Positions 1 through 9,401 of a stretch of 64,000 bases of DNA are shown here, one piece after another. Below the pieces are notes generated by a model that did not search any database, was not told where the DNA came from, and worked only from the letters and a program-made list of their open reading frames with translations. Position numbers and translations under genes: made by a program. Source of the DNA: Hahella sp. (lineage in GTDB: Bacteria; Pseudomonadota; Gammaproteobacteria; Pseudomonadales; Oleiphilaceae); assembly GCA_028280065.1 (NCBI GenBank), contig JANQMN010000105.1, positions 124,001 to 188,000 on the forward strand, given 5' to 3'. Position 1 is the first letter of the stretch; each line of letters opens with the position of its first letter.

Positions 1-1006
1 CGATAGCTTTGAGAGTTAAGACGAATAGTTCATCCCGTGATTCTTGCTCCAGAGTCCACTGCTCGATTCTGGCTATGGTTGATGAACCAAAGGCTAAAAC
101 CAGCAGAAGCAAGCCTAGCAGACTGCCAGCCATGGCGTTGCGGATTCTAGCAACACTACCGTGATGATGGAGGCTCAACAGCGTCACGAGTATTATTGCA
201 GAAATTAGGGTCGCCAGAATACCGCCTCTTGATTGGGTTAAAACCAGTGCTAAAGTAGTTGTAGTAACAGCCAATAGACGAGGCCATTGCTGCTCAAGAA
301 ACTCGGTTAACCTAAGCGTCACTTTTTCAGGACCCGCCTTCAGCATATCGCTGATAAAAGCTTTCCATAAAGGCGCCAGTGCGCACAATAACCCGAGACC
401 TGCAAATGTAGCGAAATGATTTCGATTGATAAAAGTGGCTGTCACCGAGTCGGTATAGCTAGTGCGTTCCCACCACAATACCAGATTGAAGCCGCCCAAA
501 TGCATTAACAGACCATAGATAGAACATGCAAATGCCAGCCCTGCTACTATATCGATTGCAGTTGCTGCACGCTTGCGCTGGCTTCCCAGCTGCCAGGCAA
601 GAAAAAAAACGGCTATTGATGTCAGTAATCTCAAGCCATTTTGTAAGCTGTTTGAGGGATTGACCGAGATGCGGTCAGCCATCGGTAGCTGCAAGATTTT
701 GCTGGCTTCATGCCACAGCGGCGAACCTAGTCGGGTGCTCAAAACAGGCACTGATTGAACCAGCATCCAAGCTGCTAACGAAAGCACCAAAAAGGCTGGC
801 ATGAGTATTCGTTGAACTGGGGGACCCAAAGCTTTTGGGTTTTTACAAACACTCCATGCCCAAGCGAGCATTAGAGCCCCTGCAAACAATGCGTTTACAA
901 TCCATGGCAATGGCCGATATCCCCCTAACGGTAGAGGCGCCCATACGACCAAGACCATAAGTCCGGCAAAAATCCATAAGTTAGGCGTTCGGGTTTGAAT
1001 ACGCAA
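1..1006 (-). CDS. O-antigen ligase family protein (partial, 3' end beyond left edge)
   Basis: A minus-strand frame stays open from position 1006 to the left edge (about 335 codons). It encodes a very hydrophobic protein with many membrane helices. The stretches NRNHFATFAGL and TQSRGG are typical of the Wzy_C/WaaL (O-antigen ligase or polymerase) superfamily, which joins or polymerises lipid-linked sugar chains at the periplasmic face of the inner membrane. The only start codon between the upstream in-frame stop and the first Met (958) is TTG at 1006, with a GGGAGG two bases before it, so the start is uncertain. It is divergent from the amidotransferase at 1103. The family call rests on motifs and hydropathy read by eye; ligase or polymerase cannot be decided. 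Confidence 0.75.
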   Translation of the reverse strand, partial: MRIQTRTPNLWIFAGLMVLVVWAPLPLGGYRPLPWIVNALFAGALMLAWAWSVCKNPKALGPPVQRILMPAFLVLSLAAWMLVQSVPVLSTRLGSPLWHEASKILQLPMADRISVNPSNSLQNGLRLLTSIAVFFLAWQLGSQRKRAATAIDIVAGLAFACSIYGLLMHLGGFNLVLWWERTSYTDSVTATFINRNHFATFAGLGLLCALAPLWKAFISDMLKAGPEKVTLRLTEFLEQQWPRLLAVTTTTLALVLTQSRGGILATLISAIILVTLLSLHHHGSVARIRNAMAGSLLGLLLLVLAFGSSTIARIEQWTLEQESRDELFVLTLKAI

Positions 1007-1102
1007 GGCCTCCCTGCAGAACGGTCATTTTGTTGAAAACTAAATCGATCCAAAAACTATTTAGCTATCATTGTAGAAAACTAATGAAAAAAAAGAAGCG
1101 TT

Positions 1103-2908
1103 ATGTGCGGAATTGCTGGGGTGGTGAATTTTGGTACAGCTACAACCGGTGCCAATCAAACCATATTGTCAGGCATGGTAGATGCCATGCAATCACGTGG
1201 TCCCGATCAGCAAGGGTTATGGATTAATGGCTCAGGGACTGTCGGCCTGGCTCATTGTCGTTTGGCGATAATTGATACGGAGCAGCGTTCGCGGCAGCCG
1301 ATGACATTTTCCCAGGCAGGTTTGCATATAGTGTTCAATGGTGAGGTTTATAACTATCAGAGTCTTCGCCAACAATTGGAAGAGCAGGGAGAACGCTTTG
1401 AGACTTACTCTGACACTGAAGTGATATTGCGCCTGTTTGCACGCAAACGCGAGGCGATGTTAGCCGATCTTAAGGGAATGTACGCCATATGCATCTGGGA
1501 TGAACACCGTCAAGAACTGTTTTGTGCCCGAGATCCCCTTGGCATTAAGCCGCTTTATCTTGCTGAACAAGGTAGGCGCTTACTGTTTGCCTCCCAAGTG
1601 AAGGCATTATTTAATACCGGCAAGATTGACACCCAACCCGATCTTGCCGGTCATGTGGGTTTTTTTTTGTTGGGGTCAGTACCTGAACCACATACACTTT
1701 ATCAAAGCATTCGAATGTTACCTGCCGGAAGCTGGTTGAAACTAAGCAGCGATGGAACCCGCACAGAGCGGTCCTTTTTTTGTCTTAGCCATCTGCTCAA
1801 TAACACCGAGCCCGCGCCTAAACCATTGTCTAGAGATCAATTGGCAGAATTTTTGTTAGAGAGTTTAGGTCGTCATTGCATCAGTGATGTACCCGCACTG
1901 TTGTTGTTGTCAGCAGGCAAAGATTCAGGAGTGCTGGCACAACTGGGTCAGCAATTGCCTCGCGATCGGGATAATTCTCAAATGCTTGACACTCTGACGG
2001 TAGCCTTTGATCAACCTTCTGTCTCTGATGAGCGGAGTGAAGCAGCTTTGCTCGCCAATCAACTGGCCGGCCGGCATCTAGAGTACTTGGTTTCGGCTGA
2101 AGAATTCAGAAGCCACCTGGCTCATTTATTACACTCAATGGATCAGCCAACCATCGATGGTGTTAATGTGTACTGGGCCGCCAAGGCCACGGCAAAGCAC
2201 GGTTACAAAGTAGCGTTGAGTGGCTTGGGCGGGGATGAGCTGTTTGGTGGGTATCCGAGTTTTCATCAAATACCCCAACTGGTAGCTTTGTTGGGATGGA
2301 TACCCGGTGGCAAACGGCTGGGTGTTTCCTTGCGGAAACTGTTATCACCTTGGCTCGGCCGGTTTATCTCGCCGAAATACTCAGGTCTTCTGGAATATGG
2401 GACGAATGTCAGTGACGCTTGGTATCTGCGGAGAGCACTATGGATGCCCTGGGAGTTAGATAGTCTTCTTCAAGAGTTCTTTCCCAAGGATCAAATTCGA
2501 CAAGGTTTTTCAGAATTGTTACTCGGTAGCCGTTTGGCACAACGACTGAGTCAAGCGAGTCATGCAAGTTTGATCGCTCTCGAGAGCAGCTGGTACATGC
2601 GCAATCAGTTATTGCGCGATGCCGATTGGGCCAGTATGGCTCACAGTGTTGAACTCAGGGTGCCGCTGGTGGATCATACATTGATAAGCAACCTGGCACC
2701 CTGGCTGGTTAGCGGACATCCTCCCGGAAAGGAACTACTGACAGCAACTCCTAATCGATCACTGCCGGAGCGAATAGTCAATCGTCCCAAAACGGGATTT
2801 GCCAGTCCGCAATCTGCCTGGTTGGACCCACGAAAACAAAGCGCTTTGCGACGAGGTGATAGAGCATGGTCTCTCTTCGTATACCGCGAAATGGTCGGTT
2901 CAGGATAA
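1103..2908 (+). CDS. Asparagine synthase (glutamine-hydrolysing)-like amidotransferase, EPS-associated
   Basis: 601 residues with the two-domain asparagine synthetase B plan. The N-terminal class II glutamine amidotransferase begins MCGIAG, so Cys2 becomes the N-terminal nucleophile after Met removal, and it carries the usual RGPD and NGEVYNY motifs. The synthetase domain has a PP-loop of unusual form, SAGKDS at residues 270-275, where AsnB proteins normally read SGGxDS; the Ser, Gly, Asp and Ser that matter are kept. Such proteins in polysaccharide loci are thought to amidate sugar acids or other carboxylates rather than make free asparagine. A paralogue lies at 14342 and a third family member (the lasso cyclase) at 28308. 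The substrate is unknown. Confidence 0.85.
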   Translation: MCGIAGVVNFGTATTGANQTILSGMVDAMQSRGPDQQGLWINGSGTVGLAHCRLAIIDTEQRSRQPMTFSQAGLHIVFNGEVYNYQSLRQQLEEQGERFETYSDTEVILRLFARKREAMLADLKGMYAICIWDEHRQELFCARDPLGIKPLYLAEQGRRLLFASQVKALFNTGKIDTQPDLAGHVGFFLLGSVPEPHTLYQSIRMLPAGSWLKLSSDGTRTERSFFCLSHLLNNTEPAPKPLSRDQLAEFLLESLGRHCISDVPALLLLSAGKDSGVLAQLGQQLPRDRDNSQMLDTLTVAFDQPSVSDERSEAALLANQLAGRHLEYLVSAEEFRSHLAHLLHSMDQPTIDGVNVYWAAKATAKHGYKVALSGLGGDELFGGYPSFHQIPQLVALLGWIPGGKRLGVSLRKLLSPWLGRFISPKYSGLLEYGTNVSDAWYLRRALWMPWELDSLLQEFFPKDQIRQGFSELLLGSRLAQRLSQASHASLIALESSWYMRNQLLRDADWASMAHSVELRVPLVDHTLISNLAPWLVSGHPPGKELLTATPNRSLPERIVNRPKTGFASPQSAWLDPRKQSALRRGDRAWSLFVYREMVGSG

Positions 2909-3040
2909 CTATTCCGCGTTAAGTCCACCTGTCGGTCAAAAATCGCAAATTTTAAGCGGTCCATAGTAGATGCACCATCATGAGCTGTGAGATATGAGCT
3001 ACATTGGTAGAACAGTCAAATCCATAGTAACTAGCTTGCA

Positions 3041-4525
3041 ATGAACAATCTGAATTTGCTGATATCTTTTACTTCTCTGCTACTGATGTCTATCGGAATG
3101 GTCAGTATTTCGTCTGCAATTATGGCTGTTGGGTTCTTAATGCTAGGCGTACAAGGGATTGTCAATTTGATGAATCTTCTCAATGATTTCAGACATCAGT
3201 GGTCGGTTTGCAAGCTTTACGGATCAGCGCTTTTGGCCTGGTATGGCGTTGGTGCGTTCATTGGCTTGAGTTGGGGAGATCACTGGGCTCTGGGAATGAC
3301 GGATTATCGCGATTATCGCGATTTGTTTCTAGCCGGACTCTATCTCACTCTAACAGCCAATGCCCTTTTACTTGTTAGTAGCATGGAGCAGCGCCAATGG
3401 CGAGGTTTGATCGATAAACTGAGCCAATCAACTGAACCCGTGCCTTTCCCGATCATTTGTGTGCTGGTGTTGCTTTGGTTCGTACTACTCGACCTCGTAA
3501 TTGATGGTCGCATCGGTTTCCGCAGTCTCGGTGAAAATATCGGTGGCGGGCGGCTACCGATTATTGAAACATTGGTTTATCAGTTATCTTTGCCTTTGAT
3601 TGGTTATCTGGGGTGGCTTTTAGGCAAGAAGCGCGAAGATAGCAAACAGATGCTTTCGTTGTTAGTGGTATTGTTTATTCCCGTTATCTCGTTGGTTCTG
3701 CTGGGTCAGGGCCGCAGAGAGTTGATAAGCCATGCGGCTACTTTCGTGTTTCTGTTTCATTGGGCTCGATACGGCGGTTTACATATGCGTCAAGCGATGG
3801 TTGCCGGATTGATTGTGCTGCCCATGCTCGCTCTAGGTTCTGTCATTTTCCAGTCCCAGAGGCTGGATAATCCCGCCTCCTTTTATTACGAAGACAGGAA
3901 CTTGATTCAAGGGGTCGGAAAGGCGGTAAAAGAGCTCGATCAAAACTGGGATCTGGTAGTCGATTCTCAGCTTACTACTTTTCCACAACGGATGTTTATT
4001 ATTAACTATCTGAAAGAGTTAATCGGAAGCAGCGAAGAACCTCGTTTTGGTTATGGTTCTTCATCGCTTTCAGAAGTGGTTATGTCAATTCCCAACTTTA
4101 TTTATCCGGAAAAAGTTGAAAAGACCATGGAGCTCGGAGGCGTTGGTGAAATGCGCAATCCGGATTTCGGATTGCCGGATTTGTCTGACTATGCGAATTC
4201 CTTACTGAGTTTATCCTATATGGATTTCGGCTGGTTTGGTGTTGTCTATGCTGCATTGCTAACTTTGCTTATCGGTTCGGCTTTTGCAGTGTTGGGTTTG
4301 GTATTCCGCAATGAGCTTTTCTGTGTCATTCTGCTCTCCACCTTATTGATTAATTATATGATCGCCGAGAAGAGTTTTATTATCGTATCGTTGAGTATTC
4401 TTCGCTTGTTGCTAGTGCTAGGGGTGATAACCGTGTTGCTCTCATTGGTACCGAACTCGCGTCAGCTTAGAGATGGTCAGACTTCACAGCGACCGGGTTG
4501 GCATTCGATTCGAGAGGGCTTGTGA
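3041..4525 (+). CDS. Wzy-like oligosaccharide repeat-unit polymerase (multi-spanning membrane protein)
   Basis: 494 residues, mostly alternating hydrophobic helices from residue 1 to about 475, with one longer polar stretch at about 285-390 that would be a periplasmic loop. This topology and the EPS context fit a Wzy-type polymerase, which transfers the growing glycan from one undecaprenyl-pyrophosphate carrier to the next repeat unit. Wzy proteins share little sequence, so the call rests on topology and neighbours. The last 53 bases overlap the next gene in another frame, suggesting translational coupling. An O-antigen-ligase-like protein lies at the left edge, so the roles of the two membrane proteins could be swapped. 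Confidence 0.65.
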   Translation: MNNLNLLISFTSLLLMSIGMVSISSAIMAVGFLMLGVQGIVNLMNLLNDFRHQWSVCKLYGSALLAWYGVGAFIGLSWGDHWALGMTDYRDYRDLFLAGLYLTLTANALLLVSSMEQRQWRGLIDKLSQSTEPVPFPIICVLVLLWFVLLDLVIDGRIGFRSLGENIGGGRLPIIETLVYQLSLPLIGYLGWLLGKKREDSKQMLSLLVVLFIPVISLVLLGQGRRELISHAATFVFLFHWARYGGLHMRQAMVAGLIVLPMLALGSVIFQSQRLDNPASFYYEDRNLIQGVGKAVKELDQNWDLVVDSQLTTFPQRMFIINYLKELIGSSEEPRFGYGSSSLSEVVMSIPNFIYPEKVEKTMELGGVGEMRNPDFGLPDLSDYANSLLSLSYMDFGWFGVVYAALLTLLIGSAFAVLGLVFRNELFCVILLSTLLINYMIAEKSFIIVSLSILRLLLVLGVITVLLSLVPNSRQLRDGQTSQRPGWHSIREGL

Positions 4526-5150
4526 TTTGCCTGGGTTGGCGGTTCAGTTTGGCTGTGGCTGGTGCGCACCTCATGAGTGGTTGAATTATGATTCGTCGCC
4601 AACACTGCGTTTTGAAAGAACGCCATTGATCGGCAGACTCTACACTCGCAATGCCAACCGGTTTCCTGAAAATGCCCGGTTTGGCAACATTGCGGCTGGT
4701 TTGCCCCTCCCCGATGCCTGTTGCGATGCACTGTATGCATCCCACGTACTGGAACATTTAGCGCTCGATGAGTTAAGGGCGGCCTTGCAGGAATGTCGAC
4801 GGCTATTAATGCCCGATGGATTGTTCCGAGCCGTCGTGCCGGACCTGGCCTACTTAGTGAGTTGTTATCGGGAGAGCACTAATCCTGACGCCGCCATTCA
4901 GTTTATGAAGGGTACCGAACTGGGGTGGAACACCCGGTCCAGGGGGGTTCGCGGATTCGTTACAGAAAGTCTGGGTAACTCAAGACACCGGTGGATGTGG
5001 GATTACCTTTCCTTGAGAGAAGAGTTGCTCCAGGCTGGCTTCAAAGGGGTGAGAAGGGCCAGTTTTGGCGATTCTTCTGATGTTAGGTTCCGCCAAGTGG
5101 AAGCTGAAGATCGGTGGGAAAATGCATTGGGCATTGAGTGTGCGGGTTAG
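4473..5150 (+). CDS. Class I SAM-dependent methyltransferase (Methyltransf_11-like)
   Basis: 225 residues. The short N-terminal Gly motif FGCGWC (about residue 27) and the segment LPDACCDALYASHVLEHL, followed by a helix and LMPDGLFRAVVPDL, match the methyltransferase type found in glycan clusters, where motif I is abbreviated and the SHVLEH motif is strong. It probably methylates a sugar or acts as a related SAM-dependent enzyme on a polysaccharide precursor. It starts 53 bases inside the preceding polymerase gene. Its stop lies 12 bases from the stop of the convergent glycosyltransferase at 5163. The acceptor is unknown. Confidence 0.75.
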   Translation: MVRLHSDRVGIRFERACDLPGLAVQFGCGWCAPHEWLNYDSSPTLRFERTPLIGRLYTRNANRFPENARFGNIAAGLPLPDACCDALYASHVLEHLALDELRAALQECRRLLMPDGLFRAVVPDLAYLVSCYRESTNPDAAIQFMKGTELGWNTRSRGVRGFVTESLGNSRHRWMWDYLSLREELLQAGFKGVRRASFGDSSDVRFRQVEAEDRWENALGIECAG

Positions 5151-5162
5151 TTGTCTGTTCCT

Positions 5163-6182
5163 TTATCCTTTTGTTGTTGCCGCTAATACCTCTGCCATAA
5201 CGGCATCATTGCTCCGAAACTTGTGAGTTTTTTGCATGCCTGCTTGGGCGATTTGCTGACGCTGCCTTGGGTTTTGCAGGTAAAAATTGATTTTTTTTGC
5301 GCACTCGTTGATATCCGAAAAGAACTCAGCTTCAACTCCGGGCTTAAACCATTGTTCCGCTTCCCGCGTGCGTTCACCTAGCAAAAAACCACCGCAAGCG
5401 GTGATTTCACTCCAGCGACGCGCGCTTTCGTGTTGCATTGCATGAGTGACAAAACCGAGGCAAATCTTACTGTTCCAGATAGACTCACGGTAGCGTTCTT
5501 CATAGCAACCAGGTTCAACTTTAAGCAACTTCATTTGACGCGCGGATAAATGGCGTTCCCAAAGATCGCCAAATACTTTAATTCTTAAGTTGAACTCAGT
5601 GGCCAAACGGATTAAGAACTCTGGTCGGTGCTCATAAGGTGTGCCAATAAAGGTGGCATCATAGATAAGGTCATCGGGAACGGTCCCTTTCGGATTCGCA
5701 AAGTGAAGGGTAGGTTCAAAGCTGAAGGGCATCCGTACCACTGATTGAGCACCCAAGGATCGGTACAGATCGAAATGTCCTTTACTCGGTGTCACCAAGT
5801 TATGGTAGTGGGGGATTGCCTTGCGAAATAACCGCCATCCTGGATCACCCCGAACACTGCTGGGCAAATCGGAGCTATAGTGAATGGTTGTAATTTGCCG
5901 CTCGCTAACCCGCTTTACTGTTTCGGGCCACACTGTTTGAGCTTTATCAAACCACACCAGGTCGAATTCTGAACCTGTTGCCATGACGCCGAGATCGTGA
6001 TTTAAGTTTCGTATTCGCCGTCCTAGCAAGGTGCGGCGCATGAGTTTTTGGCTTATGACCGATCCTACGTTTTCATAGCTGTCAACATTGAAAGGGATCA
6101 CATGATGGCCTAGCCTCTGCAGTGCCCACATGCGGTGCAAAGCAGTGCCCTTAGTCAATGAGCCGATGTATAGAATTTTCAC
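5163..6182 (-). CDS. Glycosyltransferase, CgeB/Glyco_trans_1_2-like
   Basis: 339 residues beginning MKILYIGSLTKGTALHRMWAL, a Rossmann-type start as in GT-B enzymes. The C-terminal part has CGGFLLGERTREAEQWFKPG followed by EAEFFSDINECAKKINFYL, the pattern of the CgeB-like glycosyltransferase domain (PF13524 type), in which a late helix and Glu/Asp residues bind the nucleotide-sugar. It should be a cytoplasmic transferase adding a sugar to the repeat unit. It is on the strand opposite most EPS genes here and is followed upstream by the phosphatase at 6262 in the same direction. Donor and acceptor are unknown. Confidence 0.75.
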   Translation of the reverse strand: MKILYIGSLTKGTALHRMWALQRLGHHVIPFNVDSYENVGSVISQKLMRRTLLGRRIRNLNHDLGVMATGSEFDLVWFDKAQTVWPETVKRVSERQITTIHYSSDLPSSVRGDPGWRLFRKAIPHYHNLVTPSKGHFDLYRSLGAQSVVRMPFSFEPTLHFANPKGTVPDDLIYDATFIGTPYEHRPEFLIRLATEFNLRIKVFGDLWERHLSARQMKLLKVEPGCYEERYRESIWNSKICLGFVTHAMQHESARRWSEITACGGFLLGERTREAEQWFKPGVEAEFFSDINECAKKINFYLQNPRQRQQIAQAGMQKTHKFRSNDAVMAEVLAATTKG

Positions 6183-6261
6183 CGAAGAAAACGAACCCTT
6201 TCTGGTCTTGTGTTAGTTGTCACGATAGATCCTTCCGGAGTGTTCAGAAGCGTTATAGGTT

Positions 6262-7038
6262 TTAATTGACCTGGTTGGGACCAGTGCTAATAAATCTTAC
6301 TTGCTCAGCTTCAAGTACCGCTGCGGTAAGCCTGTGGGTCATGTAAGCCCCCGTATCCACGCCGATTCGATTAGCCCGTATCACCGGGTCAGGGGTGGTG
6401 TGATGGCCATGTACAACTATCTGGCGGTGTTTGATTCTGGAGTCGGTAAATCGATCACGAATCCAGAGCAAATCTTCGCGGACCTGATCCGCCATTGCTC
6501 GACCGGGACGAATACCCGCATGAACGAATAGGTAGTCACCCAGTTGGTGGAATAGAGGCATCGTTTGCAGTAGTTCTCGGTGTGAGTTCGGCATTTTTTC
6601 GATCAACATGTTGCGCAGTGTTTCAAATCGATCAGTAGGGGCTACCGGCGGTGTTAAAGGAATCTGATAACTCGCGAGTGTAGTATCTCCGCCTAATTGC
6701 AGCCACAGTCGACCTACTGTGGAATCAATGAGGAACCGCATGAGCAGGTCTTCGTGGTTACCCAGCAACAGGATGCGCTCATCACAAATGGATTGAGGAA
6801 GGGATAAAGCATCCAATACCAAATTACTGTCGGGTCCGCGATCGATGTAATCACCCAGATGAATCAACAGGGTTTTTGCTTCGGTTGGAAACTGCTCCAG
6901 ATCCAGTTCAATCTGCCGGTAGAGTACGTTCAGTAGATCGTGACGACCATGAATATCACCAATCGCGTAAACTCTTGTTCCGCTGGGGACTTTGGGCTTT
7001 TGGCCGTGTGCTGATTTTTTTCGAAAATATTTCCACAT
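6262..7038 (-). CDS. PPP-family metallophosphoesterase (serine/threonine phosphatase-like)
   Basis: 258 residues with the full set of metal-binding motifs: GDIHG at about residue 28, GDYIDRG at about 62, GNHE at about 94, a His in FVHAG at about 172 and VHGHHT at about 211, then GVDTGAY near the end. This is the bacterial PP1/diadenosine-tetraphosphatase-like fold with two metal ions. It lies back to back with the BY-kinase gene at 7120. A role in removing phosphate from the kinase or from a sugar or lipid phosphate of the EPS pathway is plausible but not shown. Start is ATG at 7038. Confidence 0.85.
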   Translation of the reverse strand: MWKYFRKKSAHGQKPKVPSGTRVYAIGDIHGRHDLLNVLYRQIELDLEQFPTEAKTLLIHLGDYIDRGPDSNLVLDALSLPQSICDERILLLGNHEDLLMRFLIDSTVGRLWLQLGGDTTLASYQIPLTPPVAPTDRFETLRNMLIEKMPNSHRELLQTMPLFHQLGDYLFVHAGIRPGRAMADQVREDLLWIRDRFTDSRIKHRQIVVHGHHTTPDPVIRANRIGVDTGAYMTHRLTAAVLEAEQVRFISTGPNQVN

Positions 7039-7119
7039 GCAGAATATCTGCTACTCTTTCTAAGCTCGTAACATAAATATTATTCTCTAATCCTTCTATT
7101 GTTAATACCGACTTGGTTG

Positions 7120-9369
7120 GTGTCTGTGTCTGAAAGCCAAATTTCCCAAAATCCTCCTTTGACTAACTCTCCCACCAGTAGATTGGGGGTGCTTGTAGCT
7201 CAGGCAGGTAATCTTCGTGACACACTTGAGATTTTGTGGCGAAGAAGATTGTTGATCGTTGCAGTAGTTTCAGTGGTTATGGCCTTGGCGTCAGTATCGG
7301 TGTATCGAATGACACCTCAATACACTGCGACCGCCAAGGTCATGTTGGACTCACGAACTCCGCGAGTGGTTAACCTGCAGGACGTGGTCGGGGGCTTACG
7401 ACTAAACAGGGTAACATTTCTGGGTGAAGTTGAAGTCATCCGTTCACGTAGGCTGGCAATGGCTGTTATAGAACAGTTGCGCTTGCAAGACAGCTCTTTT
7501 TTTCAGGATCAACAGAGCCATCGAGTTTCACTTAATCCGGTTAACTGGATGCGAAAACTGTATAACCGGCTGTTTCCGGCTCCTGTCATTGAACTGGACC
7601 CCGAAACAGAGGAACTTCGTGAAAAAGAACGCCTAATCAACCGTTTCCTTGGAGGGTTGTCAGTACGCCTGGTGAGTATGTCTCCAGTGATTGAAATAAG
7701 CTACAGGACACCCGATCCTGCACTATCGGCGCATATTGCCAATACCGTTGCAGAGGTGTATGTAACCAGCCAATTGGAAGCAAAATTCGAAGCCACACGA
7801 AAGGCAACTATTTGGTTGAATGACCGGCTGGAGAATTTACGATTGAAAGTTCGCGATTCTGAACAGGCTGTAGCGGACTACCGAGCCGAGTACGGGCTAA
7901 TTGATGGCAGTGGTAAAACTCTCACTGAAGAAAAGATGTCTTCATTAAATGGTAAGTTTATTTTGGCCCAAGCGCAGAGGGCTGAACTGGAAGCCCGCTA
8001 TCAACAAGTAAAGCAGATGATGGAAGCGGAAGGTGGAGTAGAAGCTACTGATGATGTTCTAAGTAGTCCTCTGGTACAACGTCTCCTGGAACAGGAAGCG
8101 CTTCTCAACCGGAAGTTGGCGGAACTGTCGACAAGGTATGGTCACCGGCATCCAAAAATGATTGATGCCAATTCAGAAATGACCGACCTGAAACTTAAAA
8201 TTCGTGCTGAAGTGGGAAAAATTGCCAGCGCATTGAAAAGCGAGTTGGCGATTGTGAGCAGCCGCGTGAAAACCCTGAATGAAGCATTGGAGAAGGTCAA
8301 TCTCCAGGCCGCGACCGAAGGCGCGGCCAATGTCAGGCTATCAGAATTGGAGCGCGAAGCAGAAGCAAATCGGCTTATATACCAAACGTTTCTATCCCGG
8401 TTCAAGGAAACTAGTCAGCAGGAGGATATTCAGCAGGCGGATGCCAGAATTATATCAGAGGCTGCAAGGCCTGGAGGCCCCTCGGCACCACGTAAACGAT
8501 TGATTCTGACAGTCGTATTGATTTCGGCAATAGCTGCTTCAGTGGTGTTGGTGTTTTTTGTTGAAGTGATGGATGTAGGTTTGAAAAGTGCCGATCAGGT
8601 AGAACACATAACCGGTTTACCAGTACTGACGATGGTGCCAACGATAGATGCAAAAAAAGCAAACCAGGATATTGGCAGGTACGTATTGGAGCACCCATTG
8701 TCAACCGCATCTGAATCGGTTCGAAATCTCTATACCAGTCTAAGATTGGCGAGACCAGACAGTCCCTTAAAAAAAATCGCGGTAACATCATCAGTGGCTG
8801 GCGAAGGCAAAACTACGTTAAGCCTTTGGCTGGCGCAAGTGGCTGTAGATCAAGGCCGTAAAGTAATAATTATTGACTGCGATCTGCGTAGACCCAAATT
8901 GCATCGGGCAATGGAGCTGGATAATACCAACAGTATTGCGGACGTCATTGCCGGTAGCTGTACTCTTGAGCAAAGTATCCAAATTGACGGACGGTCTAAG
9001 GTCCACGTGATTCCCGGCAAAGAAGTTCATGGTAATGCGCTTGAAGTGATAGGCTCTGAACGGTATCGCCAGGTTATTGACGAGCTATCTTCACTGTACG
9101 ATATGATCATTTTCGATGCACCGCCGGTGTTGGCGGTGTCGGATGTCAGGGTTCTTTCGCGCATCGTTGATACCACTGTGTTCTTAGTGCGTTGGAACTC
9201 CACCGACAAAATGGCTGTAGTCTCGTCCTTGAAGCAATTCAGAGCAACCGGTGGAAAAGTTCTCGGGATGGTGGTTTCTCAGGTGGATACCCGTAAACAC
9301 TCGCGCTACGGGTATGGTGACTATGGTTACTATTATGGCCGCTACACCGATTACTACCATAAAAGTTGA
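7120..9369 (+). CDS. Polysaccharide co-polymerase / tyrosine autokinase (Wzz-Wzc, GumC-ExoP type)
   Basis: About 749 residues. An N-terminal membrane helix (RRRLLIVAVVSVVMALASVSV) starts the Wzz chain-length domain, followed by a long periplasmic coiled-coil stretch. A second helix at about residue 460-480 leads to the cytoplasmic BY-kinase domain. The kinase has Walker A SSVAGEGKTT, Walker A' IIIDCDLRRPK and Walker B MIIFDAPPVL, and ends in a tyrosine cluster (YGYGDYGYYYGRYTDYYHKS) where autophosphorylation occurs in the family. Such proteins control EPS chain length and export. The start is unclear: GTG at 7120 or 7126 and TTG at 7099 are all in frame and none has a good ribosome site. Confidence 0.9.
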   Translation: MSVSESQISQNPPLTNSPTSRLGVLVAQAGNLRDTLEILWRRRLLIVAVVSVVMALASVSVYRMTPQYTATAKVMLDSRTPRVVNLQDVVGGLRLNRVTFLGEVEVIRSRRLAMAVIEQLRLQDSSFFQDQQSHRVSLNPVNWMRKLYNRLFPAPVIELDPETEELREKERLINRFLGGLSVRLVSMSPVIEISYRTPDPALSAHIANTVAEVYVTSQLEAKFEATRKATIWLNDRLENLRLKVRDSEQAVADYRAEYGLIDGSGKTLTEEKMSSLNGKFILAQAQRAELEARYQQVKQMMEAEGGVEATDDVLSSPLVQRLLEQEALLNRKLAELSTRYGHRHPKMIDANSEMTDLKLKIRAEVGKIASALKSELAIVSSRVKTLNEALEKVNLQAATEGAANVRLSELEREAEANRLIYQTFLSRFKETSQQEDIQQADARIISEAARPGGPSAPRKRLILTVVLISAIAASVVLVFFVEVMDVGLKSADQVEHITGLPVLTMVPTIDAKKANQDIGRYVLEHPLSTASESVRNLYTSLRLARPDSPLKKIAVTSSVAGEGKTTLSLWLAQVAVDQGRKVIIIDCDLRRPKLHRAMELDNTNSIADVIAGSCTLEQSIQIDGRSKVHVIPGKEVHGNALEVIGSERYRQVIDELSSLYDMIIFDAPPVLAVSDVRVLSRIVDTTVFLVRWNSTDKMAVVSSLKQFRATGGKVLGMVVSQVDTRKHSRYGYGDYGYYYGRYTDYYHKS

Positions 9370-9401
9370 CAACCCGCAGCAGGTGTCAGCGTAATAATGT
9401 G

